The notes below the pieces were generated by a model. That model saw nothing but the letters and a program-made list of their open reading frames with translations. It was not told where the DNA came from and did no database searches. A DNA stretch of 64,000 bases from CAXNKG01 sp964202965. GTDB lineage: Bacteria > Acidobacteriota > Vicinamibacteria > Vicinamibacterales > UBA2999. A program made the translations under genes and the position numbers. The stretch covers positions 1 through 64,000 of the forward strand of contig CAXNKG010000008.1 in assembly GCA_964202965.1 (NCBI GenBank), read 5' to 3'. Below, piece by piece: positions 41,243 through 51,100 of the stretch (position 1 is the stretch's first letter; each line of letters begins with the position of its first letter).

Positions 41243-42622
41243 CGGCCCCATCCGCTTGCCGTTGTCGTCTGCGCGCTGTTCGCGCTGACGGCGGCGGCCT
41301 CCTCGCAGTCTCCGCAGCGTCCGTCGTGGCTCGACCCGTACCGCGAGACCGCGGCGCAGCTGATCCACGAGTCCACACGCGACGACTTCGCGTGGCGGCG
41401 TCTCGCAGAGCTCACCGACACCTTCGGTCATCGCCTCAGCGGTTCCGAGAATCTCGAGCGCGCCATCGCGTGGGCGCGCGAGACGATGAAGCGCGACGGC
41501 CTGCAGAACGTCCGCACCGAGCCGGTCATGGTCCCGAAATGGGTGCGTGGCCGCGAGAGCGCAGAGATCCTTAGTCCTCCGCAGCATCCGATCGCGATGC
41601 TGGGGCTTGGCGGGTCCGTGGGCACGCCGTCCGGCGGCATCGAGGCGGACGTGCTGACCGTGGCGTCCTTTGACGAGGTGCGGTCCCGAGCGGAAGACGC
41701 GCGCGGGCGCATCGTGCTGTTCAACGCCCCGTTTTCCACCTACAGCGATACGGTGACCTACCGGACCAACGGCGCGCGCGTCGCGTCACAACTGGGCGCC
41801 CTGGCGGTGCTCGTGCGCGGCGTGGGCCCCGCGGGTCTTCGCACGCCTCACACGGGCAGCGTCCAGTACGGACAGGGCATTCCGCCGATTCCGGCCGCCT
41901 CGATTTCAGCCGAAGATGCGGACCGCATTGCGCGCCTCTCGGCCGCCGGGACCCGCGTGCGCGTCAGGCTGACGATGGAGGGGCGTACCGATCCTGACGT
42001 CGAGTCCGCGAATGTCGTCGGTGAGATCCGCGGGCGGGAGCGCCCGGAAGAGATCGTGCTGCTGGGCGGTCATATCGATTCCTGGGACGTCGGCACCGGC
42101 GCGTCAGACGACGGGGTCGGCTGCATCGTCACCTGGGAGGCCGCGCGGCTGATGGCGAAGCTGGGCATCAGGCCCCGCCGCACCATTCGCATCGTCCTCT
42201 GGACGAACGAGGAGAACGGGCTGCGCGGCGCCACGGCGTACGCCGCTCGTCACGCCGCACACGCCTCCAATCACGTGTTCGCGCTCGAGTCCGATTCAGG
42301 GGTCTTCGAGCCCGCCAGCCTCGGGTTCTCGGGGAGCGGTGCGGCGCGAGGCCTCGTTCGTGACATCGGGTCGCTGCTTACCCAACTGGGACTGTCGGAC
42401 ATCGTTGCGGGCGGCGGCGGGGCCGACATCGGACCAATCGCCCAGGCTGGCAACGCGCCGATGATGGCGTATCTCGGGAATCCCACCAGGTACTTCGCGA
42501 TTCACCACACGCCGGCTGATACGGTGGAGCGGATCACGCCGCAGGAAGTGTCCAAAGCCGCAGCCGCCATCGCCGTCATGGCGTATGTCGTGGCGGAAAT
42601 GCCCGATCGCCTGCCGCGCTGA
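41231..42622 (+). CDS. Secreted M28 family metallopeptidase with PA domain
   Basis: The 463-residue zinc peptidase is of the carboxypeptidase Q/aminopeptidase M28 type. After a signal peptide ('VCALFALTAAASS'), a PA insert spans about residues 140-260. Zn ligands are visible in 'GGHIDSWDVGTGASDDGVG', 'WTNEENGLRG' (Glu-Glu), 'ALESDSG' and 'IHHTPADT'. It would trim peptides outside the cytoplasm. The ATG lies inside a 37-bp dispersed repeat, so its translation start region appears to have been taken over by the repeat. Confidence 0.9.
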   Translation: MRTLRPHPLAVVVCALFALTAAASSQSPQRPSWLDPYRETAAQLIHESTRDDFAWRRLAELTDTFGHRLSGSENLERAIAWARETMKRDGLQNVRTEPVMVPKWVRGRESAEILSPPQHPIAMLGLGGSVGTPSGGIEADVLTVASFDEVRSRAEDARGRIVLFNAPFSTYSDTVTYRTNGARVASQLGALAVLVRGVGPAGLRTPHTGSVQYGQGIPPIPAASISAEDADRIARLSAAGTRVRVRLTMEGRTDPDVESANVVGEIRGRERPEEIVLLGGHIDSWDVGTGASDDGVGCIVTWEAARLMAKLGIRPRRTIRIVLWTNEENGLRGATAYAARHAAHASNHVFALESDSGVFEPASLGFSGSGAARGLVRDIGSLLTQLGLSDIVAGGGGADIGPIAQAGNAPMMAYLGNPTRYFAIHHTPADTVERITPQEVSKAAAAIAVMAYVVAEMPDRLPR

Positions 42623-42640
42623 CACGGGCCGGCCGCGCAG

Positions 42641-42669
42641 TTGACACGCCAGGGAGACACGCGTAACGT
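42641..42669 (+). promoter_or_regulatory. Sigma-70 type promoter of the TonB receptor gene
   Basis: TTGACA at 42641-42646 and TAACGT at 42664-42669 are separated by exactly 17 bp, upstream of the TonB receptor ATG at 42710. This is the best housekeeping-type promoter seen in the window. Confidence 0.6.
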
Positions 42670-42678
42670 CCGCGTTAC
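42663..42678. promoter_or_regulatory. GTAACG-N4-CGTTAC dyad over the -10 region
   Basis: A perfect 6-bp inverted repeat with a 4-bp spacer overlaps the -10 hexamer and the predicted transcription start of the TonB gene. A repressor bound here would block initiation. Its regulator is unknown. Confidence 0.4.
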
Positions 42679-42709
42679 CTGAGACGTTCCTTCAGGCGAG
42701 GAGGCGTTC

Positions 42710-45649
42710 ATGTTCGCTATCTGGCGTGTACTGTGTGTCGGCGTGCTCTCGCTCCTGATATCGACCGCCACCGCGACCGCGCAGCAGCGCGGGTCGGTCA
42801 GCGGCAGAGTCCTTGACGCGGGGGGTCTGGTCCTGCCCGGCGCCACGGTCACCCTTACCGAACAGAACACCGGGTTCAACCGCACGGTCGTGACGGCTGA
42901 GAACGGCGCGTACGCGGTGCCTAATCTTGATCCGGGCGTCTATTCGCTCGTGGCGGAACTGGCGGGCTTCGCCACGGTCACGCGGAACGGCCTGCAGCTG
43001 ACGGCCGGGTCGGCCATCACGGCGGATGTCACGCTGCAGGTCGCGGGGCTGCAGGAATCGATTCAAGTCACGGCGGAGATCCCGCTCGTGCAGACGTCGA
43101 CGAACCAGATCGGCGGCACGCTCTCGAGCCGCGAGATCGAGGAAGTGCCGTCGAACTTCAGGAACTTCACTGCGCTGACGCAGTTGATTCCCGGCATCAC
43201 GCCGAACCCGGCCGCCTCGACGTTCGAGGGTGGGCAGGTGGTGGCGAACGGGACGCCGTCGCAGCAGAACGTCTACCTGATCGACGGCATGTACAACAAC
43301 GACGATCGGCTCGGCGGCAGCCAGGGCACGCAGGTGCGCATGGTGCTGGACAACATTGCCGAGTACCAGGTGCTGACGAACCAGTACAGCTCGCAGTACG
43401 GCGGCGGGGCGGGGACGATCATCAACATGATCTCGCGCGGCGGCACCAACGAACTGCACGGCCGCGTCTACTCGTACTTCCGGGACGACCGGTTCAACGC
43501 GCGCAACGCGTTCCTTCCGGCATCGGCCCCCAAGCCTCAGGAGCGGACGCTGCAGGCGGGCTTCGGCATCGGCGGCCCGATCGTCCGGAACCGCGCGCAC
43601 TTCTACTTCACGATGGAGAAGGACCACGAGGACATCGCGGGGCAGAAGCGCTTCCCGGCCGCTGCGGCGCCGCTGGCTCGCGACATGGTCGGCACCTTCG
43701 AAGTCCGTGCGACGAACTATTTCGCGCGCGGCGATCTGCAGATTAACCAGCAGAACCTGCTCAACTTCCGGTGGGTGCTGGAGACCGCTCCGACGCGAGG
43801 CGAGGGATTCAACACCAACACCGAGACGATCGACGCCCAGGGGTGGGAGGGCGACCGGGACAACTTCATGGGCGCGACCTATACCTCCGTCTGGAGCAGC
43901 CGTGCGACCAACGAGCTCCGTGTAGGCCATATTGCCGAGGAGCTCGGGACCGGCGCGCAGGTGTTCTTTGACGACGACGTGAAGCAGATTGGGTTCAATA
44001 GCCGCGACCCGTTCTCCGTCGGGCAGCGGAACGTGCATCCGAGCTACATCACCGGCCGCGGCGGCGAGGGGCTGAACACCAGAATCAAAACCTACACCCT
44101 CGACGAGTCGTTCAGCTATTTCGCGCCCGCGCTGTGGGGACGCGAACATTCGTTCAAGGTTGGTGGCGGCCTCGGCATGCACGAGATGCCGCCCCGCACC
44201 ACGTTCAGCTCGGGCACATTCCAGTTCCGGACGGACGCGCCCTACAACCCCACGAACCCGGCGACCTTCCCGTTCCAGTTCAACGTGACGGTCGGTCCGC
44301 CGGATCCCTACGGGTACCCGGTGTTTTCCCGGGACCGCCGGTACAACTTCTTCGCCGAAGATCGCGTGAAGGTCGCCGGCAATGTGACGTTGAACCTCGG
44401 CATCCGCTACGACCACCATCGGCAGACGCCGAACAGCAAGGATGACTTCGCCCCGCGAATCGGGTTTGCGTGGGACCTGCGGGGCACCGGGCGCACGGTC
44501 GTGCGCGGCGGCATCGGCAAGTTCTACGCGTATCCACCAGTGGTACTCGACCTGACGCTGCAGCAGAACGCCGTCCGCACGCGTTTCCCGGGCATCGCCA
44601 TCAACGAGGCGCATCCGCTGGCCGGCCTGGTGCTGCGACCCGTCATGATCAACGACTCGGAGGGTAATCCCGGCGTGGCGCAGCTGAGCCCGGCCGCCCA
44701 GGCCGCGCTCAATGCCTTCCGCGACCAGGTACTCGCGGGCTCGACCTTCAACCAGAATCCCTGGGTGGACAGCCCGGATCGACAGCTGCCGTACACGTGG
44801 TCGTACAGCTTCGGCCTGAACCACCAGATCGGGTCGAACGCCGCGGTGGGCGTTGATTACGTCGCGAACGTGTCGCGCGATCAGCTCGGCGTGATTGATC
44901 TGAACGAACCGGTCAACCGCGTCCGGCCCGGGATCAACACGATCGATCCGGGCGGCCAGCTGATTCCGCTTGCGGCGCGCGGCACGACCTTCGCGCGCGT
45001 GCTGCAGGCCCAGACCAGCCCGGACTTCAACGGCGACTACAAGTCGGTTCAGGTCTCTCTGCTCAAGCGCATGGCCAATCGCTGGAGCGGCCGTCTGGCC
45101 TACACGGCGCAGGAAAGCCACTACGTCGGCCTCGGCAACCCGGACGCGCGGCGGGTGTGGTCCGACAGGGAAGTACGGGCGGACTACGGGCGGTTCGCGT
45201 CCGACAGAACGCACGTGCTGGCGGCGAGCAGCACCGTGAACGTCTGGCGCGCCTTCAACATCGCGGCGGTGGTGAGCGCGATTTCAGGGGCGCCGATCAA
45301 CGAAACCGTCGGCTCGGATGTGAACGGCGATCTCGACAACAACGATCGGCCGATCCGCGGGATCAACGACCTGACGATCCCGATTCGGTCCGAGGTGGAC
45401 GCGCAGGGGCGCGCGGTTATCAACGGCCTGGAAGGACCGGGGTCGCTGCTGGTCGACACGTCGTTCCGATACTCGATCCCGTTCGGCCGCGGCCTCGAGA
45501 GCCTCGACCTGTTCTACGACATCTTCAATCTCTTCAACCGTGAGAACCATGTGCCGCCGACCGGCAATCGCGCGTCGTCGGTATTCATGGTGCCGACTGC
45601 CGCGCAGTTCCCGCGGCAGATGCAGTTCGGCGTTCGCGTGCGGTTCTAG
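42710..45649 (+). CDS. Oar-like TonB-dependent receptor
   Basis: The 979-residue outer-membrane receptor has a signal peptide ending near 'TATAQQ', an N-terminal carboxypeptidase-regulatory domain ('GSVSGRVLDAGGLVLPGATVTLTEQNTG'), a plug ('GGTLSSREIEEVPSNFRNFTALTQLIPG', 'YSSQYGGGAGTIINMISRGGTNELHG') and a barrel ending 'MQFGVRVRF'. GAGGAGG precedes the ATG, and a sigma-70 type promoter with a dyad lies just upstream, unlike the sigma-54-linked paralogue at 48156. The ligand is unknown; the peptidase gene upstream suggests peptides as one option. Confidence 0.92.
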   Translation: MFAIWRVLCVGVLSLLISTATATAQQRGSVSGRVLDAGGLVLPGATVTLTEQNTGFNRTVVTAENGAYAVPNLDPGVYSLVAELAGFATVTRNGLQLTAGSAITADVTLQVAGLQESIQVTAEIPLVQTSTNQIGGTLSSREIEEVPSNFRNFTALTQLIPGITPNPAASTFEGGQVVANGTPSQQNVYLIDGMYNNDDRLGGSQGTQVRMVLDNIAEYQVLTNQYSSQYGGGAGTIINMISRGGTNELHGRVYSYFRDDRFNARNAFLPASAPKPQERTLQAGFGIGGPIVRNRAHFYFTMEKDHEDIAGQKRFPAAAAPLARDMVGTFEVRATNYFARGDLQINQQNLLNFRWVLETAPTRGEGFNTNTETIDAQGWEGDRDNFMGATYTSVWSSRATNELRVGHIAEELGTGAQVFFDDDVKQIGFNSRDPFSVGQRNVHPSYITGRGGEGLNTRIKTYTLDESFSYFAPALWGREHSFKVGGGLGMHEMPPRTTFSSGTFQFRTDAPYNPTNPATFPFQFNVTVGPPDPYGYPVFSRDRRYNFFAEDRVKVAGNVTLNLGIRYDHHRQTPNSKDDFAPRIGFAWDLRGTGRTVVRGGIGKFYAYPPVVLDLTLQQNAVRTRFPGIAINEAHPLAGLVLRPVMINDSEGNPGVAQLSPAAQAALNAFRDQVLAGSTFNQNPWVDSPDRQLPYTWSYSFGLNHQIGSNAAVGVDYVANVSRDQLGVIDLNEPVNRVRPGINTIDPGGQLIPLAARGTTFARVLQAQTSPDFNGDYKSVQVSLLKRMANRWSGRLAYTAQESHYVGLGNPDARRVWSDREVRADYGRFASDRTHVLAASSTVNVWRAFNIAAVVSAISGAPINETVGSDVNGDLDNNDRPIRGINDLTIPIRSEVDAQGRAVINGLEGPGSLLVDTSFRYSIPFGRGLESLDLFYDIFNLFNRENHVPPTGNRASSVFMVPTAAQFPRQMQFGVRVRF

Positions 45650-45671
45650 GAAGCAATTCCCCACGTGCCAA

Positions 45672-45704
45672 CTTCCAATTCCCAAGACTCTTGGGAGTTG
45701 GGAG
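45672..45704. terminator. Hairpin between convergent TonB and RidA genes
   Basis: CTTCCAATTCCCAA pairs with TTGGGAGTTGGGAG (12 of 14 positions) around GACTC. Further TTGGGAGTTGGG copies follow to 45726. The hairpin sits in the 75-bp convergent gap and is a plausible bidirectional terminator or a repeat. Confidence 0.5.
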
Positions 45705-45724
45705 CTGGGCGATTGGGAGTTGGG

Positions 45725-46594
45725 TCAGCGCGGCGCGACGGCGGTGACCTCGCACATGATCCGGGCCCCCGGAATCCCGGTGCGGACGGCGCGGGTGGTC
45801 CGGCAGGGCCGCCAGTCTCCGAAGCGTTCCTGCATGGACGCCACGCCTTTCACTTCGCCCGTCCGCGCCATCAGCACGATGTTCTGCCATCCAAGGCGCG
45901 CCGTCTTCAGCATGCGATCGATGCTGTCCGCGACCATCTTTTCCTGAGCCGCCAGGTCGTCTGGCAGCTTGTAGCTGCCTGGATTCCAGGGATCGACGTC
46001 CGGCGGATACGCTGTGACCGCCGGGAAGTACACGAGGTCGACCGCGTTCGTCACGCGGATTGCGGGCGCCTGCGGCAGCTCCTTGAGCGCGACGCCCGGC
46101 CGGTCGATGATGGCTTCGATGCCGGCCACCGGCCCCCGCGCCGCGATCTGTTTGTGTGGAGCCGTGGCGGTGACCTGATACATGACGTTGACGCCAGGGA
46201 CGCCGGTATCGACCACCCGCAGGCTCGTGCTGCACGGCCGCCAGTCGCCGTACTGGGCAGCGAAGTTGATCCCGCCGCCTCCCGGAGCGGCGTAGTTCAC
46301 GTTGAAGACGATGTGCTCCCAGGTGGAGCCGGCCGCCTTCAGGATGCGATCGAGGTTGGCGGTCGCCATCTTGCCGCGCTCAGCTGCGTCCTCCGGCAGA
46401 CGGAAGGATCCGGGATTCCACGGGTCCACCTCCGGCGGATAGGCGCTGATGCCTGAGATGATCAGCAGATCGAGCGTCGGGCTGATCTCGATAGCGGGCG
46501 CGAATGCCGCCCGGTCCGTGACTTCGGGCCGCGGAAAGATCGCGTGAAGGCCCTTCAGCTTCGATTGATGCGGTGAGTTTTCTGCCTGTGCCAT
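45725..46594 (-). CDS. Tandem double RidA-domain protein
   Basis: The 289-residue cytosolic protein consists of two RidA/YjgF domains in tandem, each with 'AYPPxVDPWNPGS', a middle helix ('ATANLDRILKAAGSTWEHIVF'; 'VADSIDRMLKTARLGWQNIVLM') and a C-terminal 'GDWRPC...VPGVNVMYQVTATAP' or 'GIPGARIMCEVTAVAP'. RidA proteins deaminate reactive enamines/imines or act in catabolism of aromatic amines. The classical catalytic Arg of RidA is not evident, so the activity may differ. It is the last of three RidA-family genes in the same direction. Confidence 0.88.
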   Translation of the reverse strand: MAQAENSPHQSKLKGLHAIFPRPEVTDRAAFAPAIEISPTLDLLIISGISAYPPEVDPWNPGSFRLPEDAAERGKMATANLDRILKAAGSTWEHIVFNVNYAAPGGGGINFAAQYGDWRPCSTSLRVVDTGVPGVNVMYQVTATAPHKQIAARGPVAGIEAIIDRPGVALKELPQAPAIRVTNAVDLVYFPAVTAYPPDVDPWNPGSYKLPDDLAAQEKMVADSIDRMLKTARLGWQNIVLMARTGEVKGVASMQERFGDWRPCRTTRAVRTGIPGARIMCEVTAVAPR

Positions 46595-46617
46595 TGACGC
46601 CTCGTTGTTGTAACGGC

Positions 46618-47151
46618 CTACCCGACGACGACCCGCGTGCCGGCGGGCGCGACCCACATGTCAATCTCCAGGCGCGCCTGGGGAGACGAGAGGCCATTGA
46701 CCTCGTAGATCGTCATTGCGGGCCACCAGTCCTTGAAGTAGCTGCGCAGCACCGCCTCGATCTGCGGCGACTCGTCCATCCGCGTCTGGTACCGCGTCAG
46801 CTTGACGACATTGCGCCAGCCAAGGCCGGCCCAGTCGAGGATCTCCTTGTGGTTGATGATCGTCAGGCGGGTCTGCAGCCGGATGTCCTCCGGCTGCACC
46901 ACTTCCTCGCGGGGGTCGTGCGGGTGCTTGTGGTACAGCTCCATGGCCGTCCCACCCGCGTGCGGAATGATGCCGTTGGTGAGCGGCACACGGATAAACG
47001 CGGCATTGCGGCCCGCGGCGCGGGCACCCGCCTGCACGGCGGCTTCCACAACTGGCGAGGGTGCGAGCGTCCCCAGTGACCCGCCGGCCGCGGCGATACC
47101 GCCAGAGCCGAGGACGCGAAGGAGTTGTCGTCGATCGAGAAACACCGCCAT
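46618..47151 (-). CDS. Tat-signal RidA-family protein
   Basis: The 177-residue product has an N-terminal twin-arginine-like signal ('DRRQLLRVLGSGGIAAAGG') followed by one RidA-like domain ('FIRVPLTNGIIPHAGGTAMELYHKHPHDP', 'LTIINHKEILDWAGLGWRNVVKLTRY', 'YFKDWWPAMTIYEVNGLSSPQARLEIDMWVAP'). RidA proteins are normally cytosolic, so export is unusual. It lies 23 bp upstream of the double-RidA gene and is likely cotranscribed with it. Confidence 0.85.
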   Translation of the reverse strand: MAVFLDRRQLLRVLGSGGIAAAGGSLGTLAPSPVVEAAVQAGARAAGRNAAFIRVPLTNGIIPHAGGTAMELYHKHPHDPREEVVQPEDIRLQTRLTIINHKEILDWAGLGWRNVVKLTRYQTRMDESPQIEAVLRSYFKDWWPAMTIYEVNGLSSPQARLEIDMWVAPAGTRVVVG

Positions 47152-47242
47152 GCGTAATCTCCTGGAAAAAGAGATGGAGCCCGGATGTCACATCGCGAGA
47201 TCAGAGTACACGCGTACCGCCGCCCGGCGTGTGGCCGTTTGC

Positions 47243-47776
47243 TCAGTCAACGACGGCCACCACCTGTATTTCGATCAATTGTTCCGGCTCGCCGAGCTCG
47301 AGCACCACGACGTTGGTCGACGTCGGTTTGTGGTTGAACGGGGCGAAGTACGAATTGATGACCGCACTCGCGCGCCCGAGGTCGCCGATGCGGGGCCGCG
47401 TCCTGAACACAAACATGTGCACAACATCGCCGAAGGTCGCACCGGAGGCCGCGAGTGTCTGCTTAATGCCGTCCATCGTCGCCCGCGTCTGCGCCTCGAG
47501 GTCGTTCGGCAGGTGCTTCACGACCTCGTCACGGCGATGCGGGTGATCGTGATACACCGGCACCGCAGTCGTGCCCGCCAGCCAGAGCATCTTCCCCGAG
47601 GCGACTTTGATGGCCGGCACGAACGGCATGTTCAATGACTTGTCGAAGCCCGGATGGTGAACGGCCTCGATATGTTCGCTGGGCGCCGCGGTCTGTGCGG
47701 CGGATGGCGTGGGGGCGGCAAGGAGTCCCGCGCACACGAACACGAAGATACCGGGCACTGCGACTCGCGTTGTCAT
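47243..47776 (-). CDS. Signal-peptide RidA-family protein
   Basis: The 177-residue product has a Sec-type signal peptide ('VFVCAGLLAAPTPSAAQ') and a RidA domain ('LNMPFVPAIKVASGKMLWLAGTTAVPVYHDHPH', 'QTRATMDGIKQTLAASGATFGDVVHMFVF', 'YFAPFNHKPTSTNVVVLELGEPEQLIEIQVVAVV'). The helix and final strands are closest to standard RidA. It shares a 'YHDHPHRRDEVV' block with the Tat RidA ('YHKHPHDPREEVV'), which shows the two are close relatives. It is first in the leftward three-gene cluster and diverges from the TonB gene at 48156. Confidence 0.87.
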   Translation of the reverse strand: MTTRVAVPGIFVFVCAGLLAAPTPSAAQTAAPSEHIEAVHHPGFDKSLNMPFVPAIKVASGKMLWLAGTTAVPVYHDHPHRRDEVVKHLPNDLEAQTRATMDGIKQTLAASGATFGDVVHMFVFRTRPRIGDLGRASAVINSYFAPFNHKPTSTNVVVLELGEPEQLIEIQVVAVVD

Positions 47777-47893
47777 GGCGAACTCCTGGTGAAGAGGGCT
47801 ATCCGGCGCGACGGCTTGCCGAACTCATGCCACTTTGCCGGACGCCGCGCTCCGGCATGGCGCCGTCGCGACGACCCGCTCTGACCATCTTCG

Positions 47894-47935
47894 TTGTAAG
47901 AATTTCTCACGACAAGCTGTGCGCTTTCTGCACAA
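47894..47935. promoter_or_regulatory. Paired activator-site candidates upstream of the TonB sigma-54 promoter
   Basis: The reverse complement of 47917-47935 reads TTGTGCAGAAAGCGCACAG, containing TGTG-N9-CACA. The reverse complement of 47894-47912 reads TCGTGAGAAATTCTTACAA, a weaker match. Their centres are 23 bp apart, the same spacing as the pair at 56828-56869. They lie about 130-155 bp upstream of the predicted start site, a normal distance for NtrC-type enhancers. The rest of the 379-bp gap 47777-48155 holds no gene. Confidence 0.55.
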
Positions 47936-48030
47936 CGGATGTGCCGCCAGGCTTGGGCGCCTGGCGATTCCATCGCCGTCTGCCTTCAAGACGGGCCGAA
48001 ACGTGATCAGGTCTCGACGTGGCTCCCTGC

Positions 48031-48046
48031 TGGAATAACAGTTGCT
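48031..48046 (+). promoter_or_regulatory. Sigma-54 (-24/-12) promoter of the TonB receptor gene
   Basis: TGGAATAACAGTTGCT has GG-N10-GC with the required spacing and a strong TTGCT -12 element. It is nearly identical to the promoter of the regulator operon (TGGAATGACAGTTGCC on the minus strand at 56779-56764). The predicted start is near 48057, leaving a leader of about 100 nt before ATG 48156. Confidence 0.65.
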
Positions 48047-48155
48047 TCGGCCCCGTGCTTCCGGTCCATCGACAGGTCCCCGTTCATGCGCGACCGCGTG
48101 TGTGCGAGGCCTGTCTGCCACAGGCGACGAGCTTCTAGAGACCAGGGGGGTCACG

Positions 48156-51100
48156 ATGACGATCAGGAGGACAGTGGCGCGACTGCTCGCGGGTGTGCTG
48201 ATGCTCGTGGCGCTCCCATGCGCAGCGTGGGCGCAGGCCACCGCTCAACTAAGCGGCACGGTGCGCGACCAGGACGGCGGCGTACTGCCAGGCGTGTCCG
48301 TGACGGTGAGTCACGTCGAGACCGGCCTGACGCGTACGACGGTTACCAACGAGACCGGCACCTACGCGCTGCCGAATCTCCCGCTCGGCACGCACCGGTT
48401 CGAGGCGGCTCTCCAGGGGTTCCAGACGTACGTGCAGACGGGAATCGTGCTGCAGGTCAACAGCAGCTTCCTCATCAACCCGGTGCTCAACGTCGGCGCT
48501 CTGGCCGAGAGCGTCGAAGTGGTCGCGTCCGCGGCCATGGTGGAGACGCGCGCTGTTGGCGTCGGCCAGGTGATGGAGAACGAGCGCATCCTGGCGCTCC
48601 CGCTCAACGGACGCAACGTGGCGGATTTGATTGTGCTCTCGGGGCAGGCCGTGCAGACGGCGACGACAACCGCCGGCAGCAGGTCCTTCCGAACAGGCGA
48701 TCTCCAGCTGTCGGTCGGCGGGGGGCTGCGCGGCGGCGAGTCGTACATGCTGGACGGCGCCCGCTACAAGAATCTGTTCGACGGCAGCGCGCTGCCGTAT
48801 CCGTTTCCCGATGCGCTCCAGGAGTTCAAGGTCGAGACGTCAGGCCTGTCGGCGGAACATTCGGGCGGCGCCAGCGTCAGCGCGGTGACCCGATCCGGCA
48901 CGAACCAGTTTCATGGCACCGCCTTCGAGTTCCTGCGGAACGACCTGTTCAACGCCCGGGGCTATTTCGCCACCCGGAACAGTACGCTCAAGCGCAACCA
49001 GTTCGGCGGGACGTTCGGTGGGCCGGTGCTGGAAAACCGCGTGTTCTTCTTTGGCGGCTATCAGGGGACGATGCTGCGGCAGGATCCTGCCGACCAGCGC
49101 TCCCGGATTGTCACGCCGGCCATGCTGGCCGGCGACTGGACGACCGTCGCTTCCCCCGCCTGCAACAGCGGACGCCAGGTCACCCTGGGTGCGCCGTTCG
49201 TCAACAACCGGATCGATCCGGGGGTGTTCAGCCGTCCGTCCACCGACATTGCCAGACGGCTTCTCGCCGAGTCGGCGTCGCCGGATCCGTGCGGCGAGGT
49301 CGTCTTTGGCCGCCGCAATATCTATGACGAGCATCAGTACGTGGCGAGGGTGGACTATCAGCTGAACAACAGCCACTCTCTCTTCGGGCGCGCCATGATC
49401 TTCACCTACGTGGCGCCCCGGCCGTCCGACTTCAACAATCCGCTTCTGAACGCGAACTCGCAGGGCGCCGCGACGTCTTCACAAGGGTATGCGACCGGGT
49501 CCAACTACATCCTCAGCCCAACCGCTGTGAACTCGCTGCGCTTTTCCGCCAACGTCCCCAGCATCACGCGACGGACCTATGGCGGCTTCGATCCGACCGA
49601 GGTCGGCATCAATGCCGTGGCCGATACCAAGGGCTACACCATCGTGCTGATCCCCGGCGCGTTCAATATCGGGGCAGCGCACCTCAGCGCCGATTCGGTG
49701 TTTGACGGACACCATTTCACCATCGAGGACAGTCTCAACGTGGTGAAGGGTCGACACCAGATTGGCATCGGCGCGAGTCTCGCCTACGCGAGCATGCACA
49801 CCGAACTGGCGACGTCGGTCGCGCCGACCTTCAGCTTTACGACGCAGGTGACGGGCTTGGCGGTTGGAGACTTCATGATCGGGCGGCCCGCGTCAATGGT
49901 GCAGGGCAGTCCGGCCGATGTCGTCCAGACGCAGTGGCTCCCGGTGATGTACGCCCAGGATGCCTGGCAGGTGAAGCCGACCGTCACGCTGACCTACGGC
50001 GTCCGGTGGGAGCCAGACCTTCCGGTGGCCATGGAGGAAGGCTTCATCGTCAACTTCGACTATGAGCGCTTCCGCCAGGGGACCAAGAGCACCGTGTTCA
50101 GGAACGCGCCGGCGGGGCTCTATTACCCGGGCGATCCCGGCTTCCCCGGCAAGACGGGCGTGAACAGCTCCTGGCTGAAGTTCGCGCCGCGCCTTGGTGC
50201 GGCGTGGGATGTCCAGGGCGACGGCCGCATGTCGGTACGGGGTTCGTACGGCCTCGGCTACGACCAGCAGTTCCTCGGGTATTACAACGGCACGTTCGTC
50301 GCGTCGCCGTTCTTCAACCGCCTGACGCTCGTCAACCCGGCGGGAGGCTTGGCCAATCCGTGGCAGGGCGTGCCAGGCGGCCAGCCGTTTCCGCGGACGC
50401 AGATCGGCGCGGACGCCGCCTTCCTTCCCTTCGGCGATTATCTGAGCATGCCGTACGACCGCGAACGGCCGCGGAGTCAGTCGTGGAACGCGACCGTGCA
50501 GCGGCAGTTCGGGATCGAATGGATGGCGATGGCGAGCTACGTTGGTACCCGCGGCGACCACCTGTGGGGCATCAAGATGCTGAACCCTGGGGTCTACGTG
50601 TCGAACGGCACGGCCACCTGCACCTTGCCGAACGGGCAGGCCATCACTGGCACCGGCACGCAGTGCTCGACGACGGGGAACACCAACCAGCGCCGGCGCT
50701 TCACCGTCGAGCGTCCGCAGGACGGCCAGTTCCTCGGCCGGGTCTCGGAGTTCGACACGAACGGGACGCAGGACTACCACGGTCTGCGGCTGTCGCTCGA
50801 TCGGCGGTCGCCGCTCGGGTTGACCATTGGTGGCAACTACACGTACTCGCAATGTCTGCAGGACTTCACGAGTGACGGATTGCCCAACGTGGAAGAGGCC
50901 TATCCCGACCCGAGCAATCGTGGCGCCGAGCGCGGCCCGTGCTTCGGTTCGCGGAACCACGCGGCCAACGTCACGGGCGTGTACGCAGTGCCGGAATTCG
51001 CGAACCCCACGCTGCGTGCCGTGGCGAGCGGCTGGCGGGTGTCGGGCATCTACCGCCGGCTGAGCGGGCGGTTTGTGAACGTGACGGCGGGGCCGGACCG

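Noticed and set aside
42692..45214. An 840-residue open frame antisense to the TonB receptor
   Set aside because: The composition is Arg/Val/His-rich without domains, and the opposite strand encodes a complete receptor with promoter and ribosome site.
48021..48036. TGGCTCCCTGCTGGAA as a sigma-54 promoter
   Set aside because: It begins with TGGC but has no GC at the -12 position; the overlapping TGGAATAACAGTTGCT at 48031 fits spacing and sequence better.
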